A stretch of 64,000 nt of DNA from Adiantum capillus-veneris (GCA_014529385.2 CM043959.1:58072753-58136752); one strand, 5' to 3'; counted from the stretch's first letter, positions 22,503 through 33,700 are shown. Translations and numbers: made by a program. The notes: generated by a model not told the origin, from the letters alone.

Positions 22503-23102
22503 AGGCGTGTCTATTTTGATTTCACATTTGTGAACCCCACCTTCACATCTAGGCTGATCAAAGCTCTCTAAATAATACCAAAAATAGGAATATAGGGAAA
22601 AACTACAAATTAGATCTCATAGATCACCTTGAAAAATAGGCGCGCCTATTTTTTTGCACACCAACAACTGCACTAATTTTGGACGTGTCACTTCACCAGC
22701 ATAATCTACACATTGTTAGAAGCACTTACATTTGGAAAAAAGTGGGGTTAGGCTCCAAGGCTCCAAATCCCACTAGCCAGAATAGGCGCATCTATTTTGA
22801 GTACACTCATCTCGGACCCAAATCACATTTCTGACCCCATAACAAGTTCCATGCATTGAATAGACCATAATCAGCAAACTTGAAGTCATTTGGACCACTA
22901 AAATCTAGTACAAGGAAAAATCTGGTAAAAATTATTGTAAAGAATTATTGAAATCAATAAATCAAGTGTAAATTGAGATTTTGGTGACCAAAAGTTGATT
23001 CCTTCCGCCACTAGATATCTAATAGAGTGTAATAACGTGTGGCACCATCAAAAGGGACAAAAAGGAATTTTTAGTGCAAGCCAAAATAGGTGCACCTATT
23101 TT
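22503..23102. repeat. Four dispersed copies of a palindromic AATAGG motif
   Basis: AAAATAGGCGCGCCTATTTT (about 22636-22655) and AAAATAGGTGCACCTATTTT (about 23083-23102) are perfect 20-bp palindromes. Imperfect copies are ACAGGCGTGTCTATTTTGA (about 22502-22520) and GAATAGGCGCATCTATTTT (about 22780-22798). Spacing is roughly 135, 145 and 300 bp. Confidence 0.8.
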
Positions 23103-24449
23103 GAATTGTCACCTAGGAGAATTGTTTGAGTTGACCAAACTTTCTGCATGCTAATGAGAATTTACTAGTAAATTTTGAGGCAATTCGAAGCTATAGATTG
23201 ATAAAAATTGCATCTAAAGTCTAAAGCCTTTTGACACTTGCAAAACAAGGGAGAAAACACAATCTAAAGGACCAAACCTAGTGAAACTTGACACAAGCGA
23301 GTAACTTCCCTAGAGCAACTAAAGAAAAAGCTAAGAACTAGGCCAAAAAACCCACATTTCCATTCAGCAAAGCAAGCATGCCCATTTTGGGCAGGAAAAA
23401 AACAGATTGAGTTTGCAAATTTCAAACTCTAGTAGAAAAAGAGTTCCTTTGTGAAATAACAAGTGCATTTTGAACCTTTTTGGAATTACCCTACTGCTTT
23501 AAGTGTTTGCTTGTATAAGTTCAAATAGTGAAAAAGCAACCAACTAGTGAATTGTTGCATTAAAAGATTCTTCGGCCAAAGAGAAGTCAATCACAGGTTT
23601 GTTAATATAAGGTGGTACATCTGATGGAAGATTTTGAGGTGATAAGGTATAATGAAATCCATGCGTTCTCTTAGTTTCTGTATTTGATATGCTGACAACA
23701 AATTAAAACTCATATGTGATGATTGTCATGTAGGAATCATTACTACTTAGATTATCTATTAATGGGTCTTTAAGAGTGCAATTTATATCAAGGATTGACC
23801 CAAGTATTACCATTTTTCCTTGGAAATTGATGAGCAAACAAGGCTATGACATGTTTCTATGAGAGAGGTGGACAACACAAACCCTTAAATGCAGTGTCCT
23901 CACTTGGATTTGGTTGCAATAAATGGTTACTAAGATTATGTACAATAGGTGATATTCCTCGACAAAATGTATGCAACATTGGATCGTGGATATTCAACGT
24001 GTAAGCTTGATTTTTTTTTAAAGTCGTTGCCATTTTTCTTTTGGCTGCCACTTATTCAAGGACTATAATTGAAATGGCAATTACAACTTATTTTCTTGAG
24101 GAAAATAAAAGAATTTATTATGCAATTTTATTGTAGTGATGGGAAATGTTTTTCATTTAAAGAGATATATGGCTTTGCTTTGCTTTTGTTGATAGATTTT
24201 AGGCGACTCCTTTTCTTTTTTGCTGCCTTGGTGGCCACTTTGTTGGAGTCTCACTCACCATATGTGGATTTGCTAGGTGGAGAAAATGTGCATAGTGCCA
24301 CTTGAGGCAGCATAGTTGTACCAAAATGATAACAAATAATCATCTCAAACACACCCACTTGATTCAAACCAAAAGATGTATGCTATGAGAAGTGATATGC
24401 TTACTTTGATGCTTTCTTTCATTTTGTATTAGTTTGTGTGTACTATGAG

Positions 24450-24795
24450 TGTTAAGGTAAACCTTCTCATGGGAACTATCTCTTTCCTATGAGCATAATG
24501 TATGAGGCATGCATGCATGCCTACATCCATGACCCATGAAGACCGCATTAAATGAAGTCCAAAAACCAAATTAAATGAAGGTCAAAAGGCTTATACCTCA
24601 CCCACTGCATCAACAGATGCTTCAACCTAGTGCTATATAAGCACACACTGCTCATTGTACAAACTCTCTCTCACACATCCTAGTAATCAAGCTCTCTGTT
24701 TGCATCAAAAAAAAATTTGTCGTTGTTAATGTATAGAAACGTTAGCTAGCATGAATTCCACTAACCTCTATCCACCCTAACCACTTTTCTTAGCA
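24450..24795 (+). repeat. LTR of a copia-like element
   Basis: Runs from TGTTAAGGTAAACC to TTCTTAGCA, giving TG..CA ends, and is followed after two bases by a tRNA-Met-type primer-binding site. A TATATAA box lies at 24634-24640. The start is chosen from the TG dinucleotide and is approximate. No second copy was found in the window. Confidence 0.65.
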
Positions 24796-24797
24796 TG

Positions 24798-24809
24798 TGG
24801 TATCAGAGT
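24798..24809 (+). promoter_or_regulatory. Primer-binding site (initiator tRNA-Met type)
   Basis: TGGTATCAGAGT, nearly identical to the standard TGGTATCAGAGC complementary to the 3' end of plant initiator tRNA-Met. Confidence 0.8.
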
Positions 24810-25038
24810 CATTAGGGCTAGTCTCGTCTCTAGACTTGTTTAGATCCATTAAGAATCATTAATTATACTAAGCTAGATCAAGTCTTTTTTTTTCCTTTTT
24901 AATTTATTGAATTGATTCATAATCATCTTCTACATTTTCAATTATCAGATGTAAAGTTAGGGAAAAAAGAGAGAAAGAGAGAATGAGCCAAATCTGGTCT
25001 TAAAAGGCTTATATTGTAAGGGGATAGTCACTGGTCAG

Positions 25039-25041
25039 TTT

Positions 25042-25072
<31 letters not shown>

Positions 25073-25074
25073 GG
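25039..25074 (+). repeat. T13 followed by G23
   Basis: Uninterrupted T (25039-25051) then G (25052-25074). Confidence 0.95.
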
Positions 25075-25374
25075 CAAGGAGGCAAGTGGCTGTTCCTCAA
25101 ATCAAGGTGTGCCACACCCTCACACCTACTCAGGCTACAAGACAAAGTGCTACCTTGAGTCAGTGCTCAACTTTATGGTAGTCGATGACTCGATGCCAAG
25201 TTGCCTCCTCATTATTTGAGCACCTACCTTCTATTATGTATCCATGGCAAGCTTTACCCTCAAAACCCCCTACAAACTCGCTGCTTAGATTGCATTTCTT
25301 GTTTGAATTTCCCCGATTCCATCTTCAACCAGCACTAGTGCTCGCTATCTTCGGCCAAGATCCAACCCCTTTCG

Positions 25375-25695
25375 TTGTAAAGTGTGAGCTTTGTCCTAAG
25401 GTGTGAGTCAAGGAGAGGAGAGTGGATTTATCCCACATACTGTGGAGCAAGGCTTTAGAGCTACTTAAAGCTCATTTCTTGAATCAATAAACAACAACTT
25501 CATTTTGCACTACATGCTTGTCTCTGGTGAGCTTGTGCTAAGCTAATTCAATACTCAAGATTGTGTTTATGAGTCCAAGTTAATTCTATCTTCGAACCTA
25601 ATTCACTTGAGTGATAACCTTGCTTACACACACTCACACACTTGCACCATGTTTCTCTTTCATCCACCCTAGCTAGCACGATCCAAATCCTAAAG
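25375..25695 (+). repeat. 5' LTR of the 2.7-kb element
   Basis: Matches 27761-28062 at roughly 95 percent by eye (AGCAAGGCT, CATTTTGCACTACATGCTTG, TCTCTTTCATCCACCCTAGC). It has 19 extra bases near its start, where GTGTGAG is repeated, a small internal duplication absent from the 3' LTR. Confidence 0.92.
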
Positions 25696-25697
25696 TT

Positions 25698-25709
25698 TGG
25701 TATCAGAGC
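25698..25709 (+). promoter_or_regulatory. Primer-binding site
   Basis: TGGTATCAGAGC two bases after the 5' LTR, the exact initiator tRNA-Met complement used by copia-type elements. Confidence 0.9.
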
Positions 25710-26369
25710 TATGGTGTGCTAGCTAGGATTCTCATTATGCATTAGTGTGTGTGTATCATTAGCATCTCTACTAGACCGATTAGCATTTCATTGTCACGGC
25801 CCATTAACATTTTTCATAACTAGTTGCATCTCACTAATTAGGCCCTAATCTAGTTATGTGTGGGCATGTCCTTGGCACACCCAAGAGGCCACTACCCTCC
25901 ATGGCTAGATAGTCTTGATTAGGGAGAAGATTAGCATTCAATTTTTGCATTTCTAAGCCATTCTTGTGTCAATTTTCTAGTGATTTGCACCTCCAATTAA
26001 TCTCTCCACCTTTGCAATTGCCTAACAACATTAACCTCATCTCAAAGTGCTCAACACAAGCTCTCTGTGGAGCCTTCAAGCTATGCAAACCGAGCCCGAG
26101 AACTCCATTAATGCTATCCTCAAAATTGCCTAAAAATAGGTGTGTGTGTGTGTGAGAGAGAGTTTGTGTGGGAGAGGGCCTGCCGACTCGGCTTAACTAT
26201 TTATTTTTCAGAGGCTATTTCACAAGGGAGCACATTGGCGTGTTGGCTAGCCCAATTTGAGCAATCTAAATTTGGCATGAAGGTTTCGAGGTCAAATTCC
26301 ACTGCCTAAACTCGGCAACTTGGGCGGACACAAAACGGATTTAAATTAGCTTTTTGGAAACCCTGGCGG

Positions 26370-26990
26370 GTCCGTAAGGGGGATTTCCCACGGCGCGCGC
26401 CTTTTGGCTCTGCCCGCTCCTGCCCAGCCCTGCCCGCGCCTTGCCCGGCACTTGCCTGGTTGACCAACTGCCCAAAGGCACTTTGGCTGCCAGCTAACGG
26501 ACACTGCAAGCCCCCCTTCCCACGGTGCTACCTCGAGCATCAAAGGCCTTCAAGCCTCGCCTTGCCAACTGGCCCTAGCACCGAGTCCCGCCTGCGTGAC
26601 GGTCGAGCACCTCCAAGAGGCCCAAAGCTCCAAGGCACATTTCCAAGGGCTTTTTAAGCCCCTGCTCCCACAAGCATAATCAAGAAGGTGTCTCCATAAC
26701 CTCCAACTCCCTCAAGGCGGCAGTCCCACAAACCTGCTGCCTCAAGCCGTCAAGACCCTTTAAGGGCTTGCTCCCACAAAGCTACAGCAAGGTTTTCAAG
26801 GCCTTCCAGAAGACATTCAAAGGCGGATCTCATCGCGCTTCAAAAGGCATTTCTAACCAATTTAAGGGAGGGTGAGACTTCAAAATTTTATCGAGCATCG
26901 AAGGGTTTCCAAAGGGGCCATTCTCACCGACCGCGGCATTACCAAGCATCCAAAGGAGCATTACTTCATTGTGAAGAGGGGCTTCACCGA
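26370..26990. other. GC-rich block inside the 2.7-kb element
   Basis: Composition changes sharply from AT-rich flanks to GC-rich, with CCTGCCC and TCAAGGC words repeated. At 26645-26770 GCTCCCACAA(A/G)C recurs, and GAAGAGGGGCTTCACC / GAAGAGGAGCTTCACA recur at 26974-27013. Open frames exist on both strands but none is recognised. Possibly captured host DNA; origin unknown. Confidence 0.5.
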
Positions 26991-27074
26991 CAGTGAAGAG
27001 GAGCTTCACATTTCAAGGAAAAAACCAAAGTACAAATTAAAATCTTGCAGCCAAGCAGAACAAATTTCTTGCAA

Positions 27075-27512
27075 TGTATGTAATTGTATTTGTCTACATG
27101 GATGACATTATGTGCTTTTGTGATGGGATAGAAATTGGCATTGGAGAGTCTTGAAATCGCTAAAATCTCTCCATGTGTGAAGAATTTGTGACAAAGTGTA
27201 TGAGAAACACCGCATGATTGGGCTCTCGGAGTATGACCAAGATGGAAGAGAGCATTAATTTTTGCATAAACCTTTTCATAGGATATTTTAGCATATTGTT
27301 GTATGTCATTATGACGCATGGAATAAAGCCTGATTGTACCACAAAAAGGGGAACAGAAGTACTCGTTCGAGGGGAGGATACAAAGTCAAACCATGAAGCA
27401 ATTGAAAGAAACAGCAGAAGCAACAAAGGCAAGAGACCTGACAGAGGATCAGCTCACATAGTAGAAGACAAAAAGGACGAAGACGAAGGTAGCGTTTGGG
27501 ACGACCCATTTT
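27075..27512 (+). pseudogene. RT scrap and charged tail of the 2.7-kb element
   Basis: FVYMDDIMCF near 27085-27115 resembles the catalytic box of copia RT. After several stops, an open frame (27218-27514) ends with a strongly charged tail (KGKRPDRGSAHIVEDKKDED). Too little remains for polymerase activity. Confidence 0.5.
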
Positions 27513-27548
27513 GAAGATGTAGACTCTCTACTTGTAGGGGAGGACTTT

Positions 27549-27718
27549 TTCCTGTGTGGATACCAGCTTATCATCCTGTGTGGACATCACCATCCTTAGT
27601 GGATCTTTCTTGTGTGGATTTTACCATCCTGTGTGGATATCACCATCCTTTGTGGACTTTATTTTCCTGTGTGGATACCACTATCCTACGTGGATTTTGT
27701 TAGCCTGTGTGGATCATG
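27549..27718 (+). repeat. Minisatellite, TCCTGTGTGGATA unit
   Basis: About eight imperfect copies of a roughly 20-bp unit, (A)TCCTGTGTGGATATCACC, directly upstream of the polypurine tract. In one frame it reads as repeated CVDI/CGYH peptides. Confidence 0.85.
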
Positions 27719-27749
27719 CATCTTCAGTATCTTGTCTTAGTCCAAACCT

Positions 27750-27760
27750 CAAGGGGAGGA
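27750..27760 (+). promoter_or_regulatory. Polypurine tract
   Basis: CAAGGGGAGGA immediately 5' to the 3' LTR start TTGTAAAG. Confidence 0.85.
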
Positions 27761-28062
27761 TTGTAAAGTGTGAGTCAAGGAGAGGGAGTGGATTTATCTC
27801 ACATACTGTGGAGCAAGGCTGTAGAGCTACTTAAAGCTCATTTCTTGAATCAATAAACAACAACTTTCATTTTGCACTACATGCTTGTCTCTGGTGAGCT
27901 TGTGCTAAGCTAAGTCAATACTCAAGATTGTGTTTATGATTCCAAGTTAATTCTATCTTGGAACCTAATTCACTTGAGTGATAACCTTGCTTACACATAC
28001 TCACACACTTGCACCATGTTTCTCTTTCATCCACCCTAGCTAGCACGATCCAAATCCTAACA
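27761..28062 (+). repeat. 3' LTR of the 2.7-kb element
   Basis: Ends CCTAACA at 28062, followed by the target duplication TTTCG. See the 5' LTR. Confidence 0.92.
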
Positions 28063-28384
28063 TTTCGGCCACTCTTAGCCCTTCCATGCTGCTTCCTATC
28101 ACTGCTATACACTTACTATTGCCCTCAGGAATCCCTCGGCTCCACTTTGGCAATTTCTCGGTCAGATGCCACAACGCGCATTATCTGCTTCCCGGTCTCT
28201 CTCCATGGCTACTCTGCACGCGTTATATCACATTTTCTTTTTTTTTATACACCTTTTGATTTGATTGAATCTAATTGCCTTCAAGCAAATTAAAATGGTG
28301 TTCTCTCTATAGAAAGTCCAAATCTCTATCCCATCCTTCACTTAGCCTTATCTGAGCACTGTTGAAGGGGGATCTTTAATTATT

Positions 28385-28844
28385 CATTAGGAAAGTTTTG
28401 AACTCATTTTTGGGCCTTTTAAGAGTGCCACATCATCAAAGTTGTACAAAAGAAAGCAACCCGGTAGACCCCTCTAAATATTTCTCAGAACCCCATGATA
28501 TGACCTATCATTGGAAAGCTTTTTAAAAATGGATTCTAAAGAGATAAGGTCCGAAAAGTTTGGATGACTTCTATGAAAGTTATGCCTTTTTTTTTCAATC
28601 AACCAATTTTTGTTACCGTTATGGTAATCTAAAATCACCTTTTTCTAGATCTATATGAAGGCAATGTCCGATACATGCATGATGTATATCAATAGATAGC
28701 ATTTGAAGAGTAGATTCTAAATATCCAACCTCCGACAAGTTTGGATCTTATTTACAAAAATTTTACCGATCCCCACTTTTTGAAAGCTATGCCACATCAA
28801 CAATTCTTACAAGGCCCAAAAATGAGCTCAAAATTTTCCTAATG
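28385..28844. mobile_element. Foldback (MITE-like) element of about 460 bp
   Basis: Left arm CATTAGGAAAGTTTTGAACT continuing to about 28433. Right arm (28791-28844) is its reverse complement, CATTAGGAAAATTTTGAGCT continuing with CATTTTTGGGCCTT in both, then GCCACATC on the inner side. The arms match over about 50 bp. The interior also has two similar blocks (GATTCTAAA..CCGA(A/C)AAGTTTGGAT) in the same direction. No ORF. A target duplication could not be fixed. Confidence 0.75.
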
Positions 28845-29290
28845 CTCCTTGTTTTTTTCCTTTTATGGTCTTTTTATATTGATCGGGCATAGACACTGCC
28901 ACATTGGACTATTTTCTCTAGTGGTAAGATCCCTAAGTCGCATCAAGAATTCATTTAAGTTTTGAAATGTTTTGCATCAAATAAACATGAATATGGTCAT
29001 ATTTCAACATGGAAATGACATCATTCATGTATCCGCAATGAACATAAAGGACTTAAGCACAACTGACATGAATACATGAAGAAGAACAAGTCCCAGGAAG
29101 ACACCACAAATATACAAACACGAGTCAAGCCAAAACTCGAAGATGACAACGACATAACTTTTACCCCTTATGATTATGATGTATTCTATAATCAAATCTA
29201 GGCATGATTAAATGGTTGGCTTTACTGCAAATGATAGATGTATTTCTCCATGATCGATTCTTTCATTACATGGTGCTTTTTATAGAGTTT
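28845..29290. other. Non-coding stretch, nothing recognised
   Basis: AT-rich DNA between the foldback element and the downstream part of the Ty3 element. No ORF or repeat noted. Confidence 0.5.
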
Positions 29291-31190
29291 CTTGTAATCT
29301 ACTCATTTCGCAGTTAGCATTGAGTTGAATCTGTCAGCTGGTTGCAGAGCGGTTTCTTTCTCTTTTGCCATGCGTTCAATTATCTTCTGAGCTAGCCTTT
29401 TCTCTTCATCCTTGACAGTGTTGGCTTTTATCAATTTGTTTATCTTCTTTTGTAGGGTTTCCATCTCTCTGTTGTGGTCTTGTTGCTGAAGTTGCAAGTG
29501 TAAAAGCTCCTACATCCACCCAGCTTGTCCTTTCTTGACCCTTTCTAGATCATCTTAGCTGCTTGAATCTCTTCTTTTAATTTATCAACTTTTGAATTGG
29601 AAAGTGCTTCCATCATCTGGCCTATGGAATTGACTATTGTGTTCCAGCCAGATTTGATAGCCACAACACATCCTTGTGTGATAAATCTTGATCAGTCTCA
29701 TTAGTTTTGTAGATTATCATTGGGAATGCATACGGCAATGTAGCTCAATCTTGTTTTCTCATAACCACTCTCCCCTTGAGCGGTTTCTTCTGAAGGTGTT
29801 GAATCCTATACATTTTGACAATCGGCATGTGATTCAAGGCAGGTTCCGAGCCACTGCCCAATGCCTGACACTTCTTCTCCTCAGGTTTGGCACTGGTTTG
29901 AGTTATTCACTTATGGCATCTTTATCATTGATCTTTTATTTTTGATGTCGTCCACTAGCCTGGCCTTGTGTGGTGTCAGTTGGTGCTTCAATAGTGCTTA
30001 CCTGCTTTTGAGCCCTAGCCTGATATCCTTTCAATAAGTTTGCTATTTTGTGCTTCTTGCTCGATGACCCGACCACTACCTAAATTGATGGTCTCTTTCC
30101 CCCAGTCTGTACTACCACTTTTTCCTCACAGGTTGCTTTGATGTAGTGTCATGTGTTTGATCCCCTTTGGTCTTACAAGCCTCAGTGTTAGTGTTGTCAG
30201 AGGATGCAAAAATTGGCTGATGTTGATGGTAGCCTTTGAATTCTAAATCTTAGCCACCAATATTGCAAATAGATTTTGTGAAAAATACATTCGATTATTC
30301 TTCAGACTGGTGGTCTTTTCTATGAAGGGGTACACCAAGGTACATTCCAGTGTGGCTATTCAAATGCCCTATGCTTCATCTTTTCATTTGTTTTTTGCCT
30401 GATCATCCTCTTTTAGATTGACTTTGTGAGTTGTTGGCTGGTGTGGGTTTTGCTGCATCGAGTATTTTGAAAACATGGGCCAATTCAACAACTGTTAATT
30501 CCAGTGACCTGCCCATTCACTATTGTTGTTCCCTTGCCTGCTTGTTACCTGGCTAGCACCTGTTAAGTAATTCTTGCATCAAAGGGTAATGTAGCAACTT
30601 CCACCACTACCTCTAGATGCCATAATTTTAACAAGGCCTATTCCTTTTCTTGACACACATATTTAGCAGTTTTGTTATGTGCTACTACTCCTAGTGCTTC
30701 AGCTATAGAATCCTTCAAACTCTCTGCTTCTATAGACATAGTGTCTAATGTCGCTTACATCTCCTTTGACATTTTCTTTTTGCACATACACAAATTGATT
30801 GGATAGGTTTGTGTGAAAGAAGACTTACTTGTGGTAGTAAAGGACTCATGTATAGAGAACAACGAGGGGATTTGGGTAGCATTGCTCCAACTGTTGAGGG
30901 AGTGGGTGTATGTAGCAAAGCAGTTATTTGCTACGAGCTTGAGGAGATGTCTATAGGTGGCAACACAAGTGGCATAGGAGGATGTGAGTAAAGTGAGTGA
31001 GGATGGACGCACCCTTCACATATTTATACACACACGTGCCATGAATGCACCACTCCTTGGTCATCTCAAAATTATGCACACCGTTTGTGTCGTGTCACTC
31101 ATACAGTGGTCCATTATAATTGTTATTACTGACAAGATCCTTTTTGTGATTGTGGCATTTATTTTTTGCTGATGGTCATTAGGTGATGTG
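29291..31190 (-). other. Extra region beyond Ty3 integrase, decayed coding
   Basis: On the minus strand, after the integrase stop, this holds no LTR but several coding-like scraps. A proline/serine-rich stretch (about 30790-31000) is followed by TMSIEAESLKDSIAEALGVV (about 30700-30740) and GQMMEALSNSKVDKLKEEIQ (about 29570-29630). An open frame at 29303-29497 has strong coiled-coil character (Gln/Lys/Glu heptads, KKINKLIKAN, KRLAQKIIER). A TATAAATA box on the minus strand at about 31021-31028 precedes the proline-rich part. Some plant Ty3 lineages carry an additional ORF after integrase; this may be one, but it is unrecognised and may include unrelated DNA. Confidence 0.4.
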
Positions 31191-31191
31191 A

Positions 31192-32340
31192 CTAAATTGT
31201 CCCATTGGTTTTGAACTGGCTTATGTGGTTTGGGACCCGTGTGAATGTGGTTTGATTGTTGGAAAAAACTGGTGTGTCGTCAATCTTCACTAGTTTTGGA
31301 ATTGACTCTACTGGCTTGATATGAAACAAATCCAAGGTTTCATCTTCTGATTCGGGTTGTAGCTCTGGTACTAGTTCTATTAGGATTTCTTCTGTCCTGG
31401 CATAGTATAACTTGACCTTGGCCCCATTGTATACTCCTGGCAACAAAATCTTTGATAAATCTTTGAGCCTTACTATACCATTGGAGAACACACAATCTAC
31501 CTCACAGGGTCCTGACCTAGCTATCTTCAAATTTGGTTTCTTTGGTCCCAAATTGGATTGGTAAAGAAGTACTCTTCTTGAGTTCTATGACCTTAATCTT
31601 ACTATCATGCCAGTGCTTTCTCTTTTGCTATACTACTTCCTATTCCAACATGGCCCTATGTCTAATTCAAATCCAATTGTAAAAGCTCATCCAATATCTT
31701 CTTTAGATTTTGATTAAATTCCATTTCATATTCAACTGCCATTCTCAGACTGGAAAATTCCATCGGGACTACTTCCTTTGTTCCATATACCATTCTGAAA
31801 GGGGTCATACTAGTAGTGACCTTGTAGGCAATACTAGAAGCCCATAACGCTATCTGAAGCTTAGTGTCCCACTTGTGTGTCTCCTTCTGAAATATCTTGG
31901 TCAATATGGTCTTGATAGTTTTATTACTACTCTCTACTTGGCCCCATAAAATTTAGACCCCATTTCATGAAAACTCCTAGTCGATATACTAGAGTCAGTG
32001 GTGTCATATCAGCTATTGTTGGCCTTCCCATTCTCTGACAAATGTCACATGTTTTATAGAAAGATCTGACATAGGCCATCATAGTCTGCCACCATAATCT
32101 TGCCTGGAGAACCTTCTTGTATGTGATGTTAGTGGAAAAGTGTCCTCTTGCATCTCCATATGAGCTTCCATAATTACCTGCATTCGTCCCCTCATCGGTA
32201 CACATCATCATGATCCAACAGTGATCCAACAATGATGGTAAATTTCAAACTTTTTATGATCAATGCCTTTTTCTTACCCTAGGACTAGTCATTGAAAACT
32301 TCCCCAGCTGAAGAAAATCATAATTATCTTGCCATTCTAC
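31192..32340 (-). pseudogene. Integrase of the Ty3 element, core deletion
   Basis: Minus strand, high to low. Zinc-finger region ARGHFSTNITYKKVLQARLW and CDICQRM (about 32040-32160) is followed by FMKWGLNFMGP with the first catalytic Asp replaced by Asn (GLDFMG expected). At about 31945 this joins directly to Q-V-E-S-S-N-K-T-I-K, the block around the catalytic Glu. Roughly 100 residues containing the second Asp are therefore gone. Then KIFQKETHKWDTKLQIALWA, TSMTPFRMVYGTKEVVPMEF, and the C-terminal domain KKPNLKIARSGPCEVDCVF (31192-31551). Integrase inserts cDNA into the genome; this copy cannot. Confidence 0.85.
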
Positions 32341-32485
32341 GTCTAGTTCCTCTTTAGCTGTAGTCTAAAACAACTAAACACCTACTAGCTCATCTCATAA
32401 TGAAGTTTCTAAACAACCCTTTGTACTTCTCAAAAGGAAAACAGCCCCACAATATGTTTTCCCTAGCTTGTGGAAAATCTTGAAT

Positions 32486-33700
32486 TCAAATTACATAAAA
32501 AAACATTATCCATGTGATTAGCCTTCCTTCTATAATAACCTTGTTGATTAGAAACAACAAGGCTTGATGATCTACAGAGAAGTGAAACAGTTTTCCCACT
32601 AGACTGTGTCTGAATTCGGCAGCATTGAATATCATTCCCAATGCTTCTCTTTCATTGGAGGAGTATCCTTGTTCAGTAGCAATGAACGTGTGCCTGCCAA
32701 AGTAGACGAGGTAGTCCGTCTTCCCATCAGGCTGGGCCACCATAGCTCCCATTTCCATTCCAAAAGCATCTACATGTACATGGAAAATGGGAGCTCAATT
32801 AGGTTGGCAAAAGTAATGGCTTCTTGTTGATCGCATTCCTTAAGCACTTGAAACTCTAGTCACATTCTTCAGTCCATATAAATTTGTTCCCTTTCTTGGT
32901 TAATTCATATAAAGGTAGTGCCTTAGCTACAAACATATGAACAAATCTCCTGTAGAAGTTTATGTATCCCAAAAACGAACTCAATTTAGACACTGTTGTA
33001 GGCACTTTGGCATGTTTAATGCACTTGATCTTATCATCCATTTCAATCCCATTTCTGGACACTATATGTCCCAAAAGTAGTCCCTTCTAGACCATTAATA
33101 TTGACTTAAAGGGGTTTTAGATAGATTCTCTTTTCTCTGCACCTCTCAAAACCCATCTCAAGGAATGATAAATGTGTTTCTTCAAAGGAGAATTTAGTAA
33201 AATCATCAATAAAGATAGCCAAGAACTTATGCAAATACTCGTTGAAATATCCATCATATATCCCTGAAAGGTTGTTGGAGCATTGATAGCCCAAACGGAA
33301 TTATCGGATATATAAAGGCTTTGTCCTGTGTCTTCAGGTGCAATTCTAAGTTGATTGTGGCCACTATATCCATCCACAAAACTATACATTTTGTAGCCTG
33401 CAATCTCATAAAACATCATATCTATAAAGGTCAATGGAAAAGGATCTTTAATTGTGTGTGCCTTCAATTTCCTATAGTCCACACATACCCTTAACTTCCC
33501 ATTCTTTTTAGGTACCACCATTACGGGAAAGAGCTAGTCATTGCTTTCGACTTCTATGATGAACCCAGATTTGAGAAAATTATCAATCTCTTCTTTCACT
33601 TTCTAGGCATAGTTGGGGTATATCCTGAACCTCTGTAATCTGACTGTTCTAACATATGGCTTTAGTGGTATCCAGTCTTGACTTACCTTTGGATCCACTC
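32486..33700 (-). pseudogene. RT and RNase H of the Ty3 element
   Basis: Minus strand, high to low. VVPKKNGKLRVCVDYRKLKA (about 33460-33520) and YSFVDGYSGHNQLRIAPED (about 33320-33380) are followed by HKFLAIFIDDFTKFS with the catalytic Asp pair near 33200-33207. The connection region has VSRNGIEMDDKIKCIKHAKV and FLGYINFYRRFV (32856-33074). RNase H follows: GYSSNEREALGMIFNAAEFR and FHFSVDHQALLFLINK (32530-32690). At least three frame changes. Copies the element RNA to DNA and removes the RNA strand. Confidence 0.88.

Larger units (their letters stand above)
21297..24449. other. Long non-coding stretch, no gene recognised
   Basis: Contains a (CT)n tract at 21413-21479, a set of four palindromic AATAGG motifs (22503-23102, separate entry) and AT-rich DNA. 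Open frames at 21693-21929 (-), 23857-24051 (-) and 24069-24305 (+) show no domain. Could be a degraded LTR or gag-leader region of a retrotransposon, but no LTR pair or pol motif supports this. Confidence 0.45.
25375..28062 (+). mobile_element. Complete non-autonomous LTR element, TSD TTTCG
   Basis: LTRs at 25375-25695 and 27761-28062, primer-binding site TGGTATCAGAGC at 25698, polypurine tract CAAGGGGAGGA directly before the 3' LTR, and TTTCG on both sides (25370-25374 and 28063-28067). Inside are only scraps of copia-type RT (FVYMDDIMCF, about 27085-27115), a GC-rich foreign-looking block (26370-26990), a Lys/Asp/Glu-rich frame ending at 27512, and a minisatellite. It inserted into sequence that reads continuously from 25369 to 28068 once removed. 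Confidence 0.9.

Noticed and set aside
26306-26657. Frames on both strands in the GC-rich block
   Set aside because: Open on both strands because of composition; no motif and no conserved start.
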